Assembly (NCBI GenBank): GCA_946894095.1
Contig: OX335653.1
Coordinates: 11,723,001-11,787,000 of the forward strand
Direction of reading: 5' to 3'
Source: Incurvaria masculella
Taxonomy: Eukaryota; Arthropoda; Insecta; Lepidoptera; Incurvariidae
Length of the DNA stretch: 64,000 nucleotides
Shown: positions 32,511 to 44,199 of the stretch, piece by piece
Numbering within the stretch: position 1 is the stretch's first letter
How the letters are laid out: the number at the start of each line of letters is the position of its first letter
The notes under the pieces: model-generated
Databases searched by the model: none
What the model saw: the letters and a program-made list of their open reading frames with translations, nothing else
Told to the model about the DNA's origin: nothing
Program-made: the position numbers and the translations under genes

Positions 32511-34618
32511 GTTTCTCTCAATATTAGTTAAGAAGGATTTTTGTGATACGTATGTTAATTTATTTATTTCTCATTAAAGGTTAATGCCCATTCCATCATA
32601 GACTGGAAGATCGCTCGATTTTTTTATGTACGCTATATAATCTACATTGCGGGAATTTCTTGTATCATATAAGTAAAATATAATGATGGATTTTACTTTT
32701 AAACTTACTGGAAGAAGGTCCGTAGAGGTTGTTGAAATGTTACCTTTTTATCTAAAACATTGAATCCGTATCCGTAAAAAAATAAAAACTTATTCTCGAT
32801 TTTACTTTTCATTATTACACAGATTGAAAAAACAGAGGTCAAAGTTTGGTGCAGAGGCGAAGGATTTGTTGAATTAGAAATAATTTGTTCTATCAACTAA
32901 TTTTAATTGTCTAGACGAGCCTAGACATATATCAATGATTTTGTGACGTAACTTTGTGAAGTTTGACTACCAGCAGTCATTCACAAGTTTAAGTAAATGG
33001 AATGGAATGAAAAATTTCTTCGTGCAACTATCAATCACTTACTGTGCGTTTTTGAAATTGTCATTATCTTTTATGAAAGGAATAATTATTAAAATGTCTA
33101 ATGTCATTTTGAAGTTTAAAGTAGTGGTGCCTCTAAAACACAAGTGATATTTTTAATTAACTTGGGTTCGCTAATCGCAGTTTTTTTATGTTCCCAGTAT
33201 TTTTTCTAATTTTCAATGAGAAGTAAGTATCCATTGATAATAATAAACAAAGCATAAAAGTTCAAATGTTTATTTGTTTTTAATATTCATACATCTTCAT
33301 GCACTTTCACGTTCTGCAAAGCTCTTCTACAAATGAATTTCACAAAGGATCCTAACCATTTCGACAATTCCAGGTGTTCGTTAAATGTGAGATGCGGTCG
33401 TGTGGGTGTGTTTCGAAATCACAAAATTTCATAATTAAATTCTAGTCCAACCAATTCATTCGGCTGGGCAACTCTGAACTAGTTTTCTATAAATTATACA
33501 AACACGCTTATTAATTCTGATGTTGCAGTCCTCTGTTCCGATATAAACATATTATAATTTGTTTGTTACTAATGGCTACAGACTTCAAGTTATGTACGGT
33601 CGCTAATGAAATAAATATATTATATTGACTATTCTACTAAAAATCTATGCTTTGAAATATAACCGTTTATCTCATCTTCTAGTCAAAAGGTTTGAAACTT
33701 AAAAAAACTATCTTTTAGGGTCTCCATTTCACCTAAGCATTGACCAAAGTGCCTTTTTTACCATCTTGAAATCAATACCAGTACATATTCATCAGCACTT
33801 TTGTATTCAAGGCCTAAAGGGCCGATTAGGATCAATCAGTACCCTGTGAAAACCAAAATTAGTCCCATAACTTTTGCGTAGAATACACGATACGATTTCT
33901 TATATCAAAAAGGTCCAATGTAAATTTTTAAGGCTTTATAATGCGATCTACGATTAAGATTGTTTTGGGATTGGGCGGTGTAACTTGACGCTCTCCTACT
34001 AAGGCATTTTTAACTCATAAATTTACTACCGAATTGATGTGTCAAAGATAAGATTCAAAGCATTGAAATGAGAAAATACTTCTCGCTACAGCACAACAGC
34101 ATGATGCATAGAATACTAGAGACATCTTAACTTATTTGAAAAAGCTGTCCGCCATTCAGCTGTTATCCTGTGGGCAGATATTATATTAATAACAACCATT
34201 GTTGTTTTTTGTGTTTGTTCTAGACGCAGCACCATAACCAGGATTCAAAAGTAACCGCATATTTTTTTCCTAAAATTACGCTTAGAACGTTCGGTGAAAC
34301 TTTTAAGAAACATAGGATGAGGCTAATTGGCAAGAGTATAAATTAAAGTTTCAACCTCCACTGAGCGGAAAATGTTAAGTAAACTTTGCGTCGGCTTGCG
34401 TGAGCCCAAGTTAATAAGCTACTAAACCTCCAATAGCGGCAAAGGTAAAAGTCGGCAAGCGGGCCTTATCCAGGTTCGCCCGAGAATTAGAAGTTCGCGG
34501 TAATGCAGCTTCATAGCCCGGCGACGGTTTTTATTTTCATGCAATCTCATTTTTATTGGTCATAGTTACTTTTAAACTGTAGACTTGATTTGAAATAAAT
34601 ATTCTGAAACAAAACTAA
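32511..34618. other. Intergenic, nothing recognised
   Basis: AT-rich, with no long open frame and no repeat family that I recognise. This is one of the least repetitive parts of the window. Confidence 0.5.
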
Positions 34619-34758
34619 GGGCCGAGTGCATGAACGGACAAAAAATCTAAATCAACGTCAACGTACGATTAAACACGTCACTTTTTAAGGACAGTATTGA
34701 AGGAACTCCTTGCCGTTCACTAAAAGTGACGTGTTTGAACATTGATGAACTCAGCCCT
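34619..34758. repeat. Small palindromic MITE
   Basis: The ends GGGCCGAGTGCATGAAC and GATGAACTCAGCCC are complementary with mismatches. The inner pair AAACACGTCACTTTT and AAAAGTGACGTGTTT is a perfect 15-bp match. No coding capacity. Confidence 0.65.
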
Positions 34759-35817
34759 CTCTTCTTGTAATCGGGGCTAAGAGTAAAGAACACATTCGTA
34801 CGTTACTTTTACATTTATGGACGAAATGTCACATTTGACGAAATATTTATATGGTTCACAAAGTATTCTTTACAATTACCTGAAAAGAAATCGATATCTA
34901 TTATTATCATTCCTTATAACATCAGTTTATAATAAAACAAGGTTCTGTGATGACAAGAAACGTTTACTTTTAATTTAAATATTAGTCTTTACAGATAAAA
35001 GCATCCAATACGCTTAAACACAAAAATTGCTCACCTACACATATGCTAACTCTTTTCCGTTCAATCTTGTCCTTCATTCTCACTGTTTGTAAATCTTGAA
35101 CGAATACAATTATTAAGCAAAATTTTAAATTTATGTTGAACACATTATTTTAAGATTTTGCTTGTCGACCGACGATGTTTAACAGAACATTTGTGTCTTT
35201 TCCACGGTGGTCATCATCCAATCCTTTGTTAATTACATAATGGGCTCAAAATCAACCGTAGACCTAATTTTTCTCCAATTGATCGGCTTGCCGATTGTAG
35301 GTCGTCTGACTTTATCCTAGCACCATCTCGCTTCGAAATGGTTGCTTATGAGATACACTAATTAGTTTTACGAAATGTCGAATTTAGCTCCATTTTGGAG
35401 ACGTAGAAAATTCTAGAAATCTTCTGCAATTTGGTGTGCAACATGGGTGTCATTTTCCCCCGGGTAGTTGCAGCAAAAACATAGCTGAACATAGTAATTA
35501 AATAATTATTATTTTCTATTTATTCTTATGTTGACATGCTATATGATATCAAAAATGACGACGGCTTATACACCCGAACATAGTAATTAGGTTAATTTTG
35601 TGTGTCCATAAACCTCAATTTTGTAAAACTGTGTATGTGTAATGAAAACTACTCAATATTGTGAGCGGTAGTATTGAAAATGGGGCAACTAAATTTTTCA
35701 TTCACTTATGAATGAAACTTGTACATATGTCGGCTCTTCTCGAACCGATAGATTGTTAACGTGTCCAAGTGTAGGCATCCTACCTATGGATAAGAAATAA
35801 AATGAAATGAAATAAAA
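34759..35817. other. Intergenic, nothing recognised
   Basis: AT-rich unique-looking sequence. No exon, RNA gene or repeat could be supported. Confidence 0.5.
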
Positions 35818-36445
35818 ACACGTCGTAAGAACTGCTCGGGATTCTATTACAATGAACATTCGATGTTGCGCGCCCTGAATTCGTAAGCGAACTAACTACA
35901 TACATTTAGATTTAGAGATTTACACACATCTAAGCGGCTCGTAGCCTAGTGGCGCGGGGGCTGGCCTAGCGAACCAGACGTCTGGGTTAAATTCCTCGCC
36001 CCGACAAGCACCACTTTCTTTCTCTTTCTATGTTCGATAAGTGCATTTCGTCACGAATGAGAGCTGCTCCATGGTTCGGAATCCATGTAAAACTGTAAGT
36101 CCCCTTCCCCTACTAGACGGTAGGGTTTAAGCCCGCCGTCGGTACCATCGCATTGAATGAAAAGATGGTCGAAGCGGCAATTAATAATTGTCCGTGTTTT
36201 CCATCAAGTTCAATGTAGCCGTGCTCATAAAGGGAAGGTCGTGGCATGGCACCTAATTCCTCCGGGAATGTGGTGCACTGGGCTAATATTATGACGGTAG
36301 TTGTGTGGTATTAATAGCCATTTATGTCAGGTTGCATAAAAAAAAGACGTTTTGCACTAACCGTTGGCTACGCTGCGGCCATACAAATGAGTTTCGATCG
36401 CAATTTCCGTCCTTCCATGCTCACTTTCGTCTGCCCAACGAGCCG
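35818..36445 (+). repeat. 'ACATTCGATGTTG' repeat split by a SINE
   Basis: The left half (35818-35900: AATGAACATTCGATGTTGCG, GAATTCGTAAGCGAACTAAC) and the right half (36346-36445: AGACGTTTTGCACTAAC, GCGGCCATACAAATGAGTTT) are contiguous in the copy at 57724-57965. The SINE at 35926-36345 fills the gap, so the SINE arrived later. Confidence 0.65.
35926..36345 (+). mobile_element. tRNA-derived SINE, best-preserved copy
   Basis: The head GCGGCTCGTAGCCTAGTGGC has a good box A (TAGCCTAGTGG); box B is GGTTAAATTCC. The body runs through CAAGCACCACTTTCTTTCTC, GATAAGTGCATTTCGTCACG, ATGGTTCGGAATCCATGTAA, GATGGTCGAAGCGGCAA, TTCAATGTAGCCGTGCTCAT, GGAAGGTCGTGGCATGGCAC and GGTATTAATAGCCATTTATG to an A8 tail. 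Length is about 420 bp, with no coding capacity. All other SINE pieces in the window were recognised by comparison with this copy. Confidence 0.85.
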
Positions 36446-36468
36446 CCCACACTCATTTCAAACAGTTT

Positions 36469-36750
36469 TTAGGGTTCCGTACCCAAAGGGTGAAAACGGA
36501 ACCCTATTACTCTAAACCTCCGCTGTCCGTCCGTCCGTCCGTCCGTCCGTCCGAACCGTAATAGCTAGGCAGATAAAAATTTTACAGAGTGTGTATTTAT
36601 TTTGCCGCTATAACAACAAATAGGTAACATTTTAAAATAATAAGAATTAAAGGGGGTCCCCATACAAAAAACCTGTTTTTTGTGTTAAATATTGTTCGAT
36701 GGTACGGAACCCTTCGTGTGCGAGCCTGACTCGCACTTGGCCGGTTTTTT
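36469..36750 (-). mobile_element. 'GGAACCCT...CCGGCCAA' dispersed element, reverse copy
   Basis: It begins TTTTTAGGGTTCCGTACCC, has (CCGT)n near the left and TTGCCGCTATAACAACAAAT in the middle. It ends TGACTCGCACTTGGCCGGTT. It is a nearly full copy in reverse to 25914-26195 and sits just behind the split repeat and SINE. Confidence 0.75.
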
Positions 36751-36759
36751 TGGATGCAT

Positions 36760-37050
36760 CCGATCAAGTTCTTCAGCTTGCGACACGATCATTTTTCGAC
36801 GTGTCGTGCGCGCGCAGCGAATGTTGTCCGGCAGAGTGCCAGATTAACCGGCGGCCGGCTAATTAATAAATGCACCACTGCAGCGGATTTAGCCAAGTCA
36901 CGCGCCAGCTATATCACTTGGCGTCGACCAATCGAGGCGCAGCACGTCATACGCACGTTAAGTTTAATGTATGCCCGCATTACGGAGCTGGCGCGACCGG
37001 TGTCTCCGCTGTGTGGCCACCCTAATCGCCCCACCTATGGACTTGCATTG
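36760..37050. other. CpG-rich segment, unassigned
   Basis: The GC content rises here and CG dinucleotides are frequent (for example GTGTCGTGCGCGCGCAGCG). A frame of 106 codons is open, but has no motif and no splice context, so I do not call a gene. A regulatory role is possible but unsupported. Confidence 0.35.
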
Positions 37051-38107
37051 TTTGTAGTTTTGGTTGTGTATTAATGTTTATGGTTATGATGTAACAGAGT
37101 CACGGCCACGCGAAATGGCACGTTTGTTAGCATTTTAACGGACAATTAGATGAAAACATATTCCGATTTGAGCAATTCTTGATTTATCAGAGATATGAAA
37201 CGCTGTTGTCGCATAATCTTTATTTTATGATTTAATGAAATGTTTTTAAACTTGGCTCCTGATAATACATTTGTCAGTCTGTATTTTAACAACAATCCTT
37301 CAAACTATGCGTACTTTCAAGTTTTTTTTTATTGACGACTTTTAGCTTTAAAGAAAAAAAAACAAATAAAACTCACATAAAAGGGAAATCAGTATTATTG
37401 TAAACATCAAATACGAAAACATGCAGAATATCGGCCATTATCGTTCCCATACTTATAATATAAATGGAAATAATAATAAAAAAAATTCAAAGCGTTTGCT
37501 TTGCAAAAAACAAACATTTATGCGAACATTTTGTAAAGTATTTATGAAAAAGGTAAAGTACATTGATTCCTAGATTTAGGATGACGGCCTTTTTTAATGC
37601 AAATTCACCTAAAGGCATAAAATCATGCGAATTTATAATCGAAAACGATGTCGATGATCGACCACGTTACAGTCGTCGCTTGCGCTCGTGCGAGGCTCGT
37701 CAATGCGCAAAGTAAGCAGTATATGTACTGTTTGCTTACTCGTTGGCTCCATTGTACCGGCATCCGGCCGCGAGGGCAACTAATTTAGTAGCCACCTCTC
37801 GCGGTCCGTGCTGCCCCCTCACCAGCGGACCATAGCGCGGACTATATGGAGATTGTAAAGAAAAGGATTTGCATACGATACCCTTGAAATTAAATCAAAT
37901 GAAACATTTTATTTGTTCACTTATGGGTTAATAGGCGATACATTTTTCAGTCTTCAGAATCTCCATAAGATGCTTGTTTGTCCATTGTGTCCTTACGTCG
38001 TGCATTAAAATTACTAGGTGGTTATTTATTGCCGTCGGTAAAGGGTTACATCAATGAACGTATAGTCTAAAACACTGTGTTAGTAGGAAGCTTTGATTAC
38101 GAGAGGA
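37051..38107. other. Intergenic with CpG-rich part
   Basis: AT-rich to about 37640, then a CpG-rich piece (37640-37860) containing a hairpin-like pair AGTAAGCA and TGCTTACT at 37709-37741. No exon recognised. Confidence 0.4.
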
Positions 38108-38425
38108 GGGACTGTGGGCGAATTCCAAATTATGGGTGGCGAAATCCGACAAGGGTAGATAAAGGAAGACACAATATATTCGAGAAATTCATTGGCTGAC
38201 GAAATTGCCAGGATAGCTCAGTAGTAAAGCATTGAACATGAAATCCAAAGATTGCAGGTTCGAATCTTGCTTCCGACGAATGTCCAGACTACGTCGTTGC
38301 ATGACCTCAATTTAATTAATTTGTGAATAAAATTCCCGTGAAAGATTTCAGTCTTACAGTAAATTCATAAAGTAGTTCTTTTTTATAGATTTATTTCTTT
38401 AATTAATGCGTACTTGCTTCACTTT
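38108..38425 (+). mobile_element. Repeat carrying a pseudo-tRNA (Phe-like module)
   Basis: The block GGACTGTGGGCGAATTCC plus AAATTATGGGT, and the downstream block AAAGTAGTTCTTTTTTATAG ... TTGCTTCAC, are shared with 58607-58790 and, in reverse, 40000-40235. Between them lies a tRNA-like sequence (38206-38277). Confidence 0.6.
38206..38277 (+). tRNA. Pseudo-tRNA inside a dispersed repeat
   Basis: The 72 nt can be laid out as a tRNA: acceptor GCCAGGA against TTCCGAC (5 of 7 pairs, counting a G-T), D arm TAGCTCAGTAGTAAAGCA, anticodon arm TTGAA-CATGAAA-TCCAA (one mismatch; position 33 is A rather than T) and T arm GCAGG-TTCGAAT-CTTGC. Because of the mismatches and the missing U33 it is unlikely to be a working tRNA; it is more likely the internal promoter or relic of a mobile repeat. 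Confidence 0.45.
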
Positions 38426-38929
38426 CGGTTTTTCATGCATGTTAAGGCGCTAGGACTAGCCAACTACTCGCGCCATACAAATGCACTTTTTAACAAATGT
38501 AATAATATGTAGTGAAACGCTTCAGCAAATCCAAATAGAACTCCAGACTGATAATGGATTGTTAATATTTTTTTATTCCATCATTTATTTAAATAATAAT
38601 AAAAATAAAAAAAGTTGATTTTTCTCATTAGAAATCTGAAAGTCATTCGATTTCTAAATATAAGCAAAAACAGCATATATGCATAAACAAAAAATTCCAT
38701 TTGCTTTTAGATTCCTACATTTAGTCAAAAAAGTTCGGAAATGGACACCGTTTCCGCAATGTATTTTGTATAGAAAAAAGAAACATACATTAACGAAAAT
38801 CATTCGATTCCTAGACAAGGAATCATATATTGTAAGGATGACACTTATAATCGTCAGACTTAGTTAGTTTACTTGGGGTGCCTCGTCTAACTTTGCGATT
38901 TGGCTAGTACCAGGCCCTTTAAGTAGTTT

Positions 38930-39190
38930 AAAAGGGATGTACCTCTTGAGTACGAAAAAGTATATTTTACAAAGGTCATCACCAGATCGGATGTCATTAG
39001 GCTACAGCTTCGAAAAGTACTTGCTCTGTATGAAAAGTGTATTTTATAGAGGTCTTATCGCTAGGCCTGATGGCATAAGCTACTCGGAACCTTAATACAG
39101 GTTGGGAAAGTACTTGCTTAGTATTAAAAGTGTATTTACAGAGGTCTTACCGCTAGGCCTGATGGCATTAGGCTACTCGGAACTTAATTA
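38930..39190. repeat. Tandem repeat, three units
   Basis: The pattern (G)TA(T/C)GAAAA(G)TGTATTTTA...GAGGTCTTACCGCTAGGCCTGATGGCATTAGGCTACTCGGAAC occurs three times, with starts near 38951, 39029 and 39122 (spacings 78 and 93). Units diverge, and the third is closest to the second. Confidence 0.7.
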
Positions 39191-39365
39191 CAAATTACAA
39201 GTCGGAACTTAGTTCCTGTCATGAATGGTCAAACAGTTCCCTAGGCGGCATGATAGACAAGTGCTGGTCAGCTATTCCAGCGAGCATGAAAGGACCGTCG
39301 AAACTCATTCTAAAAACGGCAACGTAGTTTAAGTTAGTAGAACACGTCTAACTGTAGTTAGTACG

Positions 39366-39500
39366 GTTACAAATTCGGCACGCGCAACATCGAATGTTCA
39401 TTGAACTAAATTTCGTCCCGTGAAGTTCTTACTTGTCGATGGAACTCGAGAAAATCAGTAGTAAACTCTTAAGCAAACTGACTCGCCGGCTCTGCCGTTT
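39366..39500 (-). repeat. 'ACATTCGATGTTG' repeat, copy 3
   Basis: On the minus strand it reads TTTACTACTGATTTTCTCGAG, AAGAACTTCACGGGACG and ATGAACATTCGATGTTGCGC. This is the same order as in the copy at 57724-57965. Confidence 0.6.
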
Positions 39501-39529
39501 TTGTATGTAACAGTGGCTACGCCCGTCCT

Positions 39530-39800
39530 TCCGTGCTCGTTGAGCTATTCAGTGGGGTCAGATTCAATCTGCCGACGGCGCGTCGCTCGTCGTGTCGGTG
39601 ACGGAGCGTGATGCATGAAGGCGAGAGACACCCCCGGCCGCCGCCGCCTCCCGTCGACCGGTCGTCAGATTAACTGCATCACACGTGGGTGACAGCGCCG
39701 CTCGAATACGCGACAAATTAGCCAGCTGCCTTTGGGAAGTGCGTCAGTAACATTACATCAGTGCCCTGTGGGCCTATTCCTGGAACGCCGTGCTCAGGAA
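39530..39800. other. CpG-rich segment, unassigned
   Basis: High GC with many CG dinucleotides (CCCCCGGCCGCCGCCGCCTC). No open exon with splice borders recognised. Confidence 0.35.
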
Positions 39801-39989
39801 TCTTTCAGTCGAGTTAAAGGGATTTTCTTTACGGAAAACCTTTTGGATAATTCCTTTAAATGTTTTTCGTGTTTTTTATGTATATTTAGGAAATACTTTT
39901 TGAAATGATATTTAATGGCTTTGTATTAATTTTTTGATGTTATATCTAATTTACTATTTGGTAACAATATTACTTTTGTGTTTCGATAA

Positions 39990-40235
39990 GTCTTTTTACT
40001 AAGAAATGTGATATGTATGAATTTATAATCGACCGTGAAGCTAGAACACAATAATTGAACAAAAAGTCCAGTAAAAATGACTTCTTGACGAATATGCTGC
40101 AAGGCTGGACCCGAACCAGCAAAACATACCATTCGCGGGTATTGCGTCCAACCAATTTTTCCACCTGCTGTATACCCATAATTTGGAATTCTTCTACAGT
40201 CCCTCTTCCCGTAATCAATGTCTCCTATATGCCAC
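39990..40235 (-). mobile_element. Repeat carrying a pseudo-tRNA-Leu (reverse copy)
   Basis: In reverse it has GAATTCCAAATTATGGGT, then the tRNA-Leu-like module (40096-40170), then CATATTCGTCAAGAAGTC ... TAGCTTCACGGTCG. These are the same surroundings as at 58607 and 38108. Confidence 0.6.
40096..40170 (-). tRNA. Pseudo-tRNA-Leu of bacterial/organellar type
   Basis: On the minus strand CAGCAGG, then TGG(A)AAAATTGGTTGGACGC, the arm ATACC-CGCGAAT-GGTAT, and a perfect T arm GCTGG-TTCGGGT-CCAGC followed by CTTGCAG. The D-arm pattern matches bacterial or plastid tRNA-Leu (GGCGAAATTGGTAGACGC) and not the nuclear insect form. The long variable arm of a true tRNA-Leu is missing, so it is not functional as such. 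Confidence 0.5.
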
Positions 40236-41161
40236 ATTCCTTGGAATAAGCGACGTACATGCTTAGTACGAAACATTATATTTACTTTGGTTACAAAAAT
40301 AAACAAAAATGTAAGCAAACTCATTTTAATTTTCTATTGTTTATATCAGGAAATCTGCAATCTGCACACAATGGCCGCAGGAACATAATGGCACTACATC
40401 GACGAATTTTCAAAGTTGCGTTCCGACAATTTCCCGGATAAAATGGAAATATTGGTGCAGCCTCTCCCAATTTATCTCCGAGGCGTCATCGCAGCGGCTC
40501 ACACGAAATTGATGCATCACCGGACGATGCAGGCGACGCGAATGTTCGGGAAAGCGGCACATGACAATGGCGGCAGGCCTGGTGGCAGACGTCGAGAGAT
40601 GATTTTTAACCGACCACGGCGAAGCTAAGGTGGGTTACCCTGAATGTGTGTATGTGTGTATGTTATGGCCACTCTAAGGCCTAAACTAAGAGTCGAATCT
40701 CTGTAAAATATACACCCAAACATTCTAAAAAAACATGGAAGTAACGTTGGATATAATTCTAATTGCGAATTGTGTCTTCCTAATCATGCGTATCAAGAGC
40801 CACCTAGCGGACATTAGCTGGTTGATTTACTATGGGGGTCAAGGTGATAAGTTTCGCTTTACGTCACCACACGTCTAAGGAAATGTCCAACTGGAGTGAC
40901 CTCTAGGTGTTAAAATTATTATAGTGTTCGAAACCATCGTTACATATGCATCGATTTTTTTAAAACCTTATTTTTCTTAATTATGCTCGATGCAAACAAA
41001 AACGGGACTTTCAAATTTGTGTGTTGATATTGTTAATCATGTGAACTTTGTATTTTATATAACTGCAAATTAATAATTTCTTGATTTTTTTAGTTCTATT
41101 GTGAGAACTAGTTTTTTTATCAAATTTCAGGATTCTGGATCTATGGTAAGTTTTTTTAATC
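40236..41161. other. Intergenic, nothing recognised
   Basis: A frame of 70 codons at 40416-40628 is open but has no motif that I know. The surroundings carry no consistent splice signals, so no gene is called. Confidence 0.4.
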
Positions 41162-41442
41162 AACCTGACGTGGATGGCTAATACCACACAACTACTGTTA
41201 TAATATTAGCCCAATACACCACATTCCCGAAGGAATTAGGTGCCATGCCAGGACCTTACCTTTATTAGCAGGGCTACATTGAACTGCATGGAAAACACGA
41301 ACAATTTTTCATTACCGCTTCGACCATCTTTTCATCCAATCCGATGGTACCAACCCGCGAAGGGGTCCTACAGTTTTACATGGAAACTGAATGATGGAGC
41401 AGCTTGCATTCGTGATAAAATGCACTTATCGAACTTAAGGTT
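41162..41442 (-). mobile_element. SINE body, reverse copy
   Basis: AACCTGACGTGGATGGCTAA, GGAATTAGGTGCCATGCCAG, GGCTACATTGAACTGCATGG and CGATGGTACCAACCCG are followed by GTGATAAAATGCACTTATCG. The pol III head is missing. Confidence 0.75.
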
Positions 41443-41603
41443 TTGATTGAACTGTGAGATTCAAAATATGCGGCACAAATAGCTGTATAATTATAACTTG
41501 TAGTTCACAGACAGACAGACGGACGTCCGAGTGATCCTACAATGGTTCCTTTTTTACTTGTTATAAACGGGACCTTGAAAATACAAAAATATAATAATAG
41601 ACT

Positions 41604-42146
41604 AGGAGGTCGCGACAAAAATGGTAACGATAACTTAAATGGCTAAAACTGGGTTCACGGGATAAAGGCCAACCCTCTGAAGCTAAATGTGTCAGTCTGC
41701 CTGTTCCAAGTGGTTGCGTTACCTAGATAAGGCGATTGAAAAAGTAGTTATGGTAACAAAGAATATATATGATAAGGTAAATGGATGTAAATGACGAAGC
41801 ATGAAACTATCAGTACATACTTGCTTAGCAATACAAAAACTGAACAAATCTATGATTGCATTTCTTAGTTATAGGCGATTTAGGTTACAGATATAACTTT
41901 AGGTATATTTAAGTATTTAATTAAAAAACCGACTGGTTATTGTTGTATTATTAATAGGTATCAATGTTTCCAGACAATCAGTATATTCATCAGCAGGTAC
42001 ATACATACCAGCGTCTATTTTATATAGCCAATCGAGATAACGCAACCACTTGGCGCAGGCAGACCGACATATTTAGGTTGGTCTCTAACATGTGAACCCA
42101 AATTCAGCCATTTACCTAATCGTGACCAAAAATGTCGTGACCTCCT
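41604..42146. mobile_element. Snap-back MITE, copy 1
   Basis: Long terminal inverted repeats: the left reads AGGAGGTCGCGACAAAAATG ... AAACTGGGTTCAC. The right read inward is AGGAGGTCACGACATTTTTG ... TTTGGGTTCAC. A second inverted pair lies inside (GTCTGCCTGTTCCAAGTGG and CCACTTGGCGCAGGCAGAC). No coding capacity. The second copy is at 53924. Confidence 0.8.
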
Positions 42147-42189
42147 GGAATATAATGTTCTAACCAATTCCCTACGTAGTTTTTAATTT

Positions 42190-42445
42190 ACCGGAAATGG
42201 ATTAATGTGCCATTCGAAAAACTTTCCTGTATATGAGCAGGGCTACATTGACTTAGATGGAAAAAATATATTCTAATTGTATTTTATACCATCTTTCATC
42301 TAATGCCACAAAATGTGGCTCCAAACTTCGTTCTGTGTGGGCAGATGGACGTAAAAAGTATACAATTGGGCCGCTGAAATTGTTCCTGTGCATGTAAGAG
42401 GCGAAAAAGAGATTCGTCGGTCGTGGTTCAGATTCCACTTAAAAA
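42190..42445 (-). mobile_element. Diverged SINE body, reverse copy
   Basis: GAGCAGGGCTACATTGACTTAG, a CCATCTTTCATCTAATGCC segment and GTTCCTGTGCATGTAAGAGG are diverged equivalents of the SINE body and head-side sequences. Only moderately certain. Confidence 0.5.
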
Positions 42446-42819
42446 CGTCTTCTTCCTTACTATGTGTGATACTTTTTATCTGTGATACTTAGGGCTAACA
42501 ATATGAAACAAGGACCAGCCAATTTGTAGGAAAGGGAAAATGTTGCTTTATATGGGCTTATAATCATGAGGTAATCTTTATTTGTAATTAATAACAAATA
42601 GCCACGACATCTTCATTGAAGCATTGTTACCAGATATATTATATTATTACCAATTTTTTTTAGCTGTTTTTAGATATTTTCTCGAGCCGAATATCCAGAC
42701 TGAACATATTTCTTCTTAACACGGTGAAATTATCGTCGCAATCGACTATTTTTAGCAGACGTCAACGATAATATTACAATATTTTTAAGAGAATATCGGA
42801 GATGTACACGTGAGATATC

Positions 42820-43350
42820 GTGTTGCTGCTACGCTGGCGTCACATGCAACTTGCACTGCAGCGTAGCGGGTACTACGCTTATTACGAGACCTAATTCCAT
42901 GCTCAATTATTCTAGTGTTGCAAGGTGCAACAGTGCAACCTAGCGTTGCACTTGCAACTTGCGTAGCAGCTAAACATGCTTTATGCCCGTAGCTCATTTC
43001 CGTGGCCACACCCGGCGCGCCGCCTATGCATTATTGTATCCAATGAATTTAAGTAGCGATTTGGAAGTTGCGTAGCAGCAAAGCATGCTTTATGCCCGTA
43101 GCTCAATCCCGTGGCTACGGCCGCCGCGCCGCCTATACATTACTTTACCCAACGAATTTAGTAGCGTAGCTGTGCTAGGGTGATACCATTTGGAACCTGC
43201 GTAGCAGCGTAGATGGTGCTACATTTATAGTAGATTTCTGTGGCTAAGGCTGGATGCCGATGCATATCCTAGATAATCGTTGGCTCGCTAGGTCTGTTAC
43301 TAACCTGAGGTTCGTAGGTTGCAGGCAAGTAGCTAAGAGAACCTTGGCTA
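42820..43350. repeat. Satellite-like repeat of 'TTGCGTAGCAGC' units
   Basis: Units beginning GCGTAGCAGC start at 42961, 43070 and 43199 and share CATGCTTTATGCCCGTAGCT and the GCGCCGCCTATRCATTA block. Upstream, reverse-oriented relatives (GCTGCTACGC) appear at 42824. The block is richer in GC than its flanks and has no coding capacity. Confidence 0.75.
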
Positions 43351-43720
43351 CGCCTCCAAAAATAAAAATAATTGTAACTACAATAATTGAATTTTTTTTT
43401 TTACTTTTTAGTGCATATTCATTGGTTTAGGAATACTTTTTCTTTTAAGTAATTTTTTTTGTAAAAATGTTTGTTCATCAACCGATAGAAAAAAAGGAGG
43501 AGGTTCTAAATTCGTTTGTACATTTATTTTTTGTATGTTACTTAATATTTCGGCCAATTGTTAACCGATTTCAATAATTATTTTTTTCATCAACAACTCA
43601 GGGACGGTCCGGTCCGATCATAAATGTTACTCCTCCTAGTGAATGAAGTTGATAAATTTTTTTAAAACTATTTTTTGTTACATGCTCTATAAATTATGAA
43701 ACGCCTCATCTCAACGCCAT
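43351..43720. mobile_element. 'GGAGGAGGTT' repeat, partial copy
   Basis: The segment CGCCTCCAAAAATAAAAATA ... TTAGTGCATATTCATTGGTT resembles one arm of the foldback elements at 24 kb and 60 kb. GAAAAAAAGGAGGAGGTTCT begins another recognisable part, which then fades out. Confidence 0.5.
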
Positions 43721-44199
43721 GAGTTAACATTAACGGAGTAAACATTTGACTATAAGTGATATGAGGCTCGTAACGTCAGCTACCGCAATCCTGGAACTAA
43801 ACCATGTTTACGGCAACAATCTTCGGCAAACATCGTGAGCGTTTGTCTGCGCGGCAATCTGCAATGTGGTTGACGGGAGCGGCACGCTAGGTCTCCGATA
43901 TTCAAAATTAATGTTTTTATCGTCCTAAAGTTCTGGGCCTCATGACATTAAGCGGAACCCTCATGCATCGCCGATTTTCTGCTCGTATTTTTTTTAATTC
44001 ACTGTAAACTTCATTTTGGTGCGGAACCATCTGTGAGCGAATCGAAATCACACTTGAACGGGTCGATATTAACCCAGTAGGCTTATTATAATAATGTCTA
44101 AAGTATGGCGAATGATTTGTTCAAAAGGTATATATTTTTTTAAAGCTTGAATCATAAGTCAGCATTTAATGAAAACATCTTAAATATTGTCATAATACT
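43721..44199. other. Intergenic, nothing recognised
   Basis: No coding, RNA or repeat feature could be supported here. Confidence 0.4.

Noticed and set aside
36754..37074. Open frame of 106 codons in CpG-rich DNA
   Set aside because: No domain, no splice borders and no codon bias that I could defend.
38206..38277. Functional nuclear tRNA gene
   Set aside because: Acceptor mismatches, no T at position 33, and it lies within a dispersed repeat shared with two other loci.
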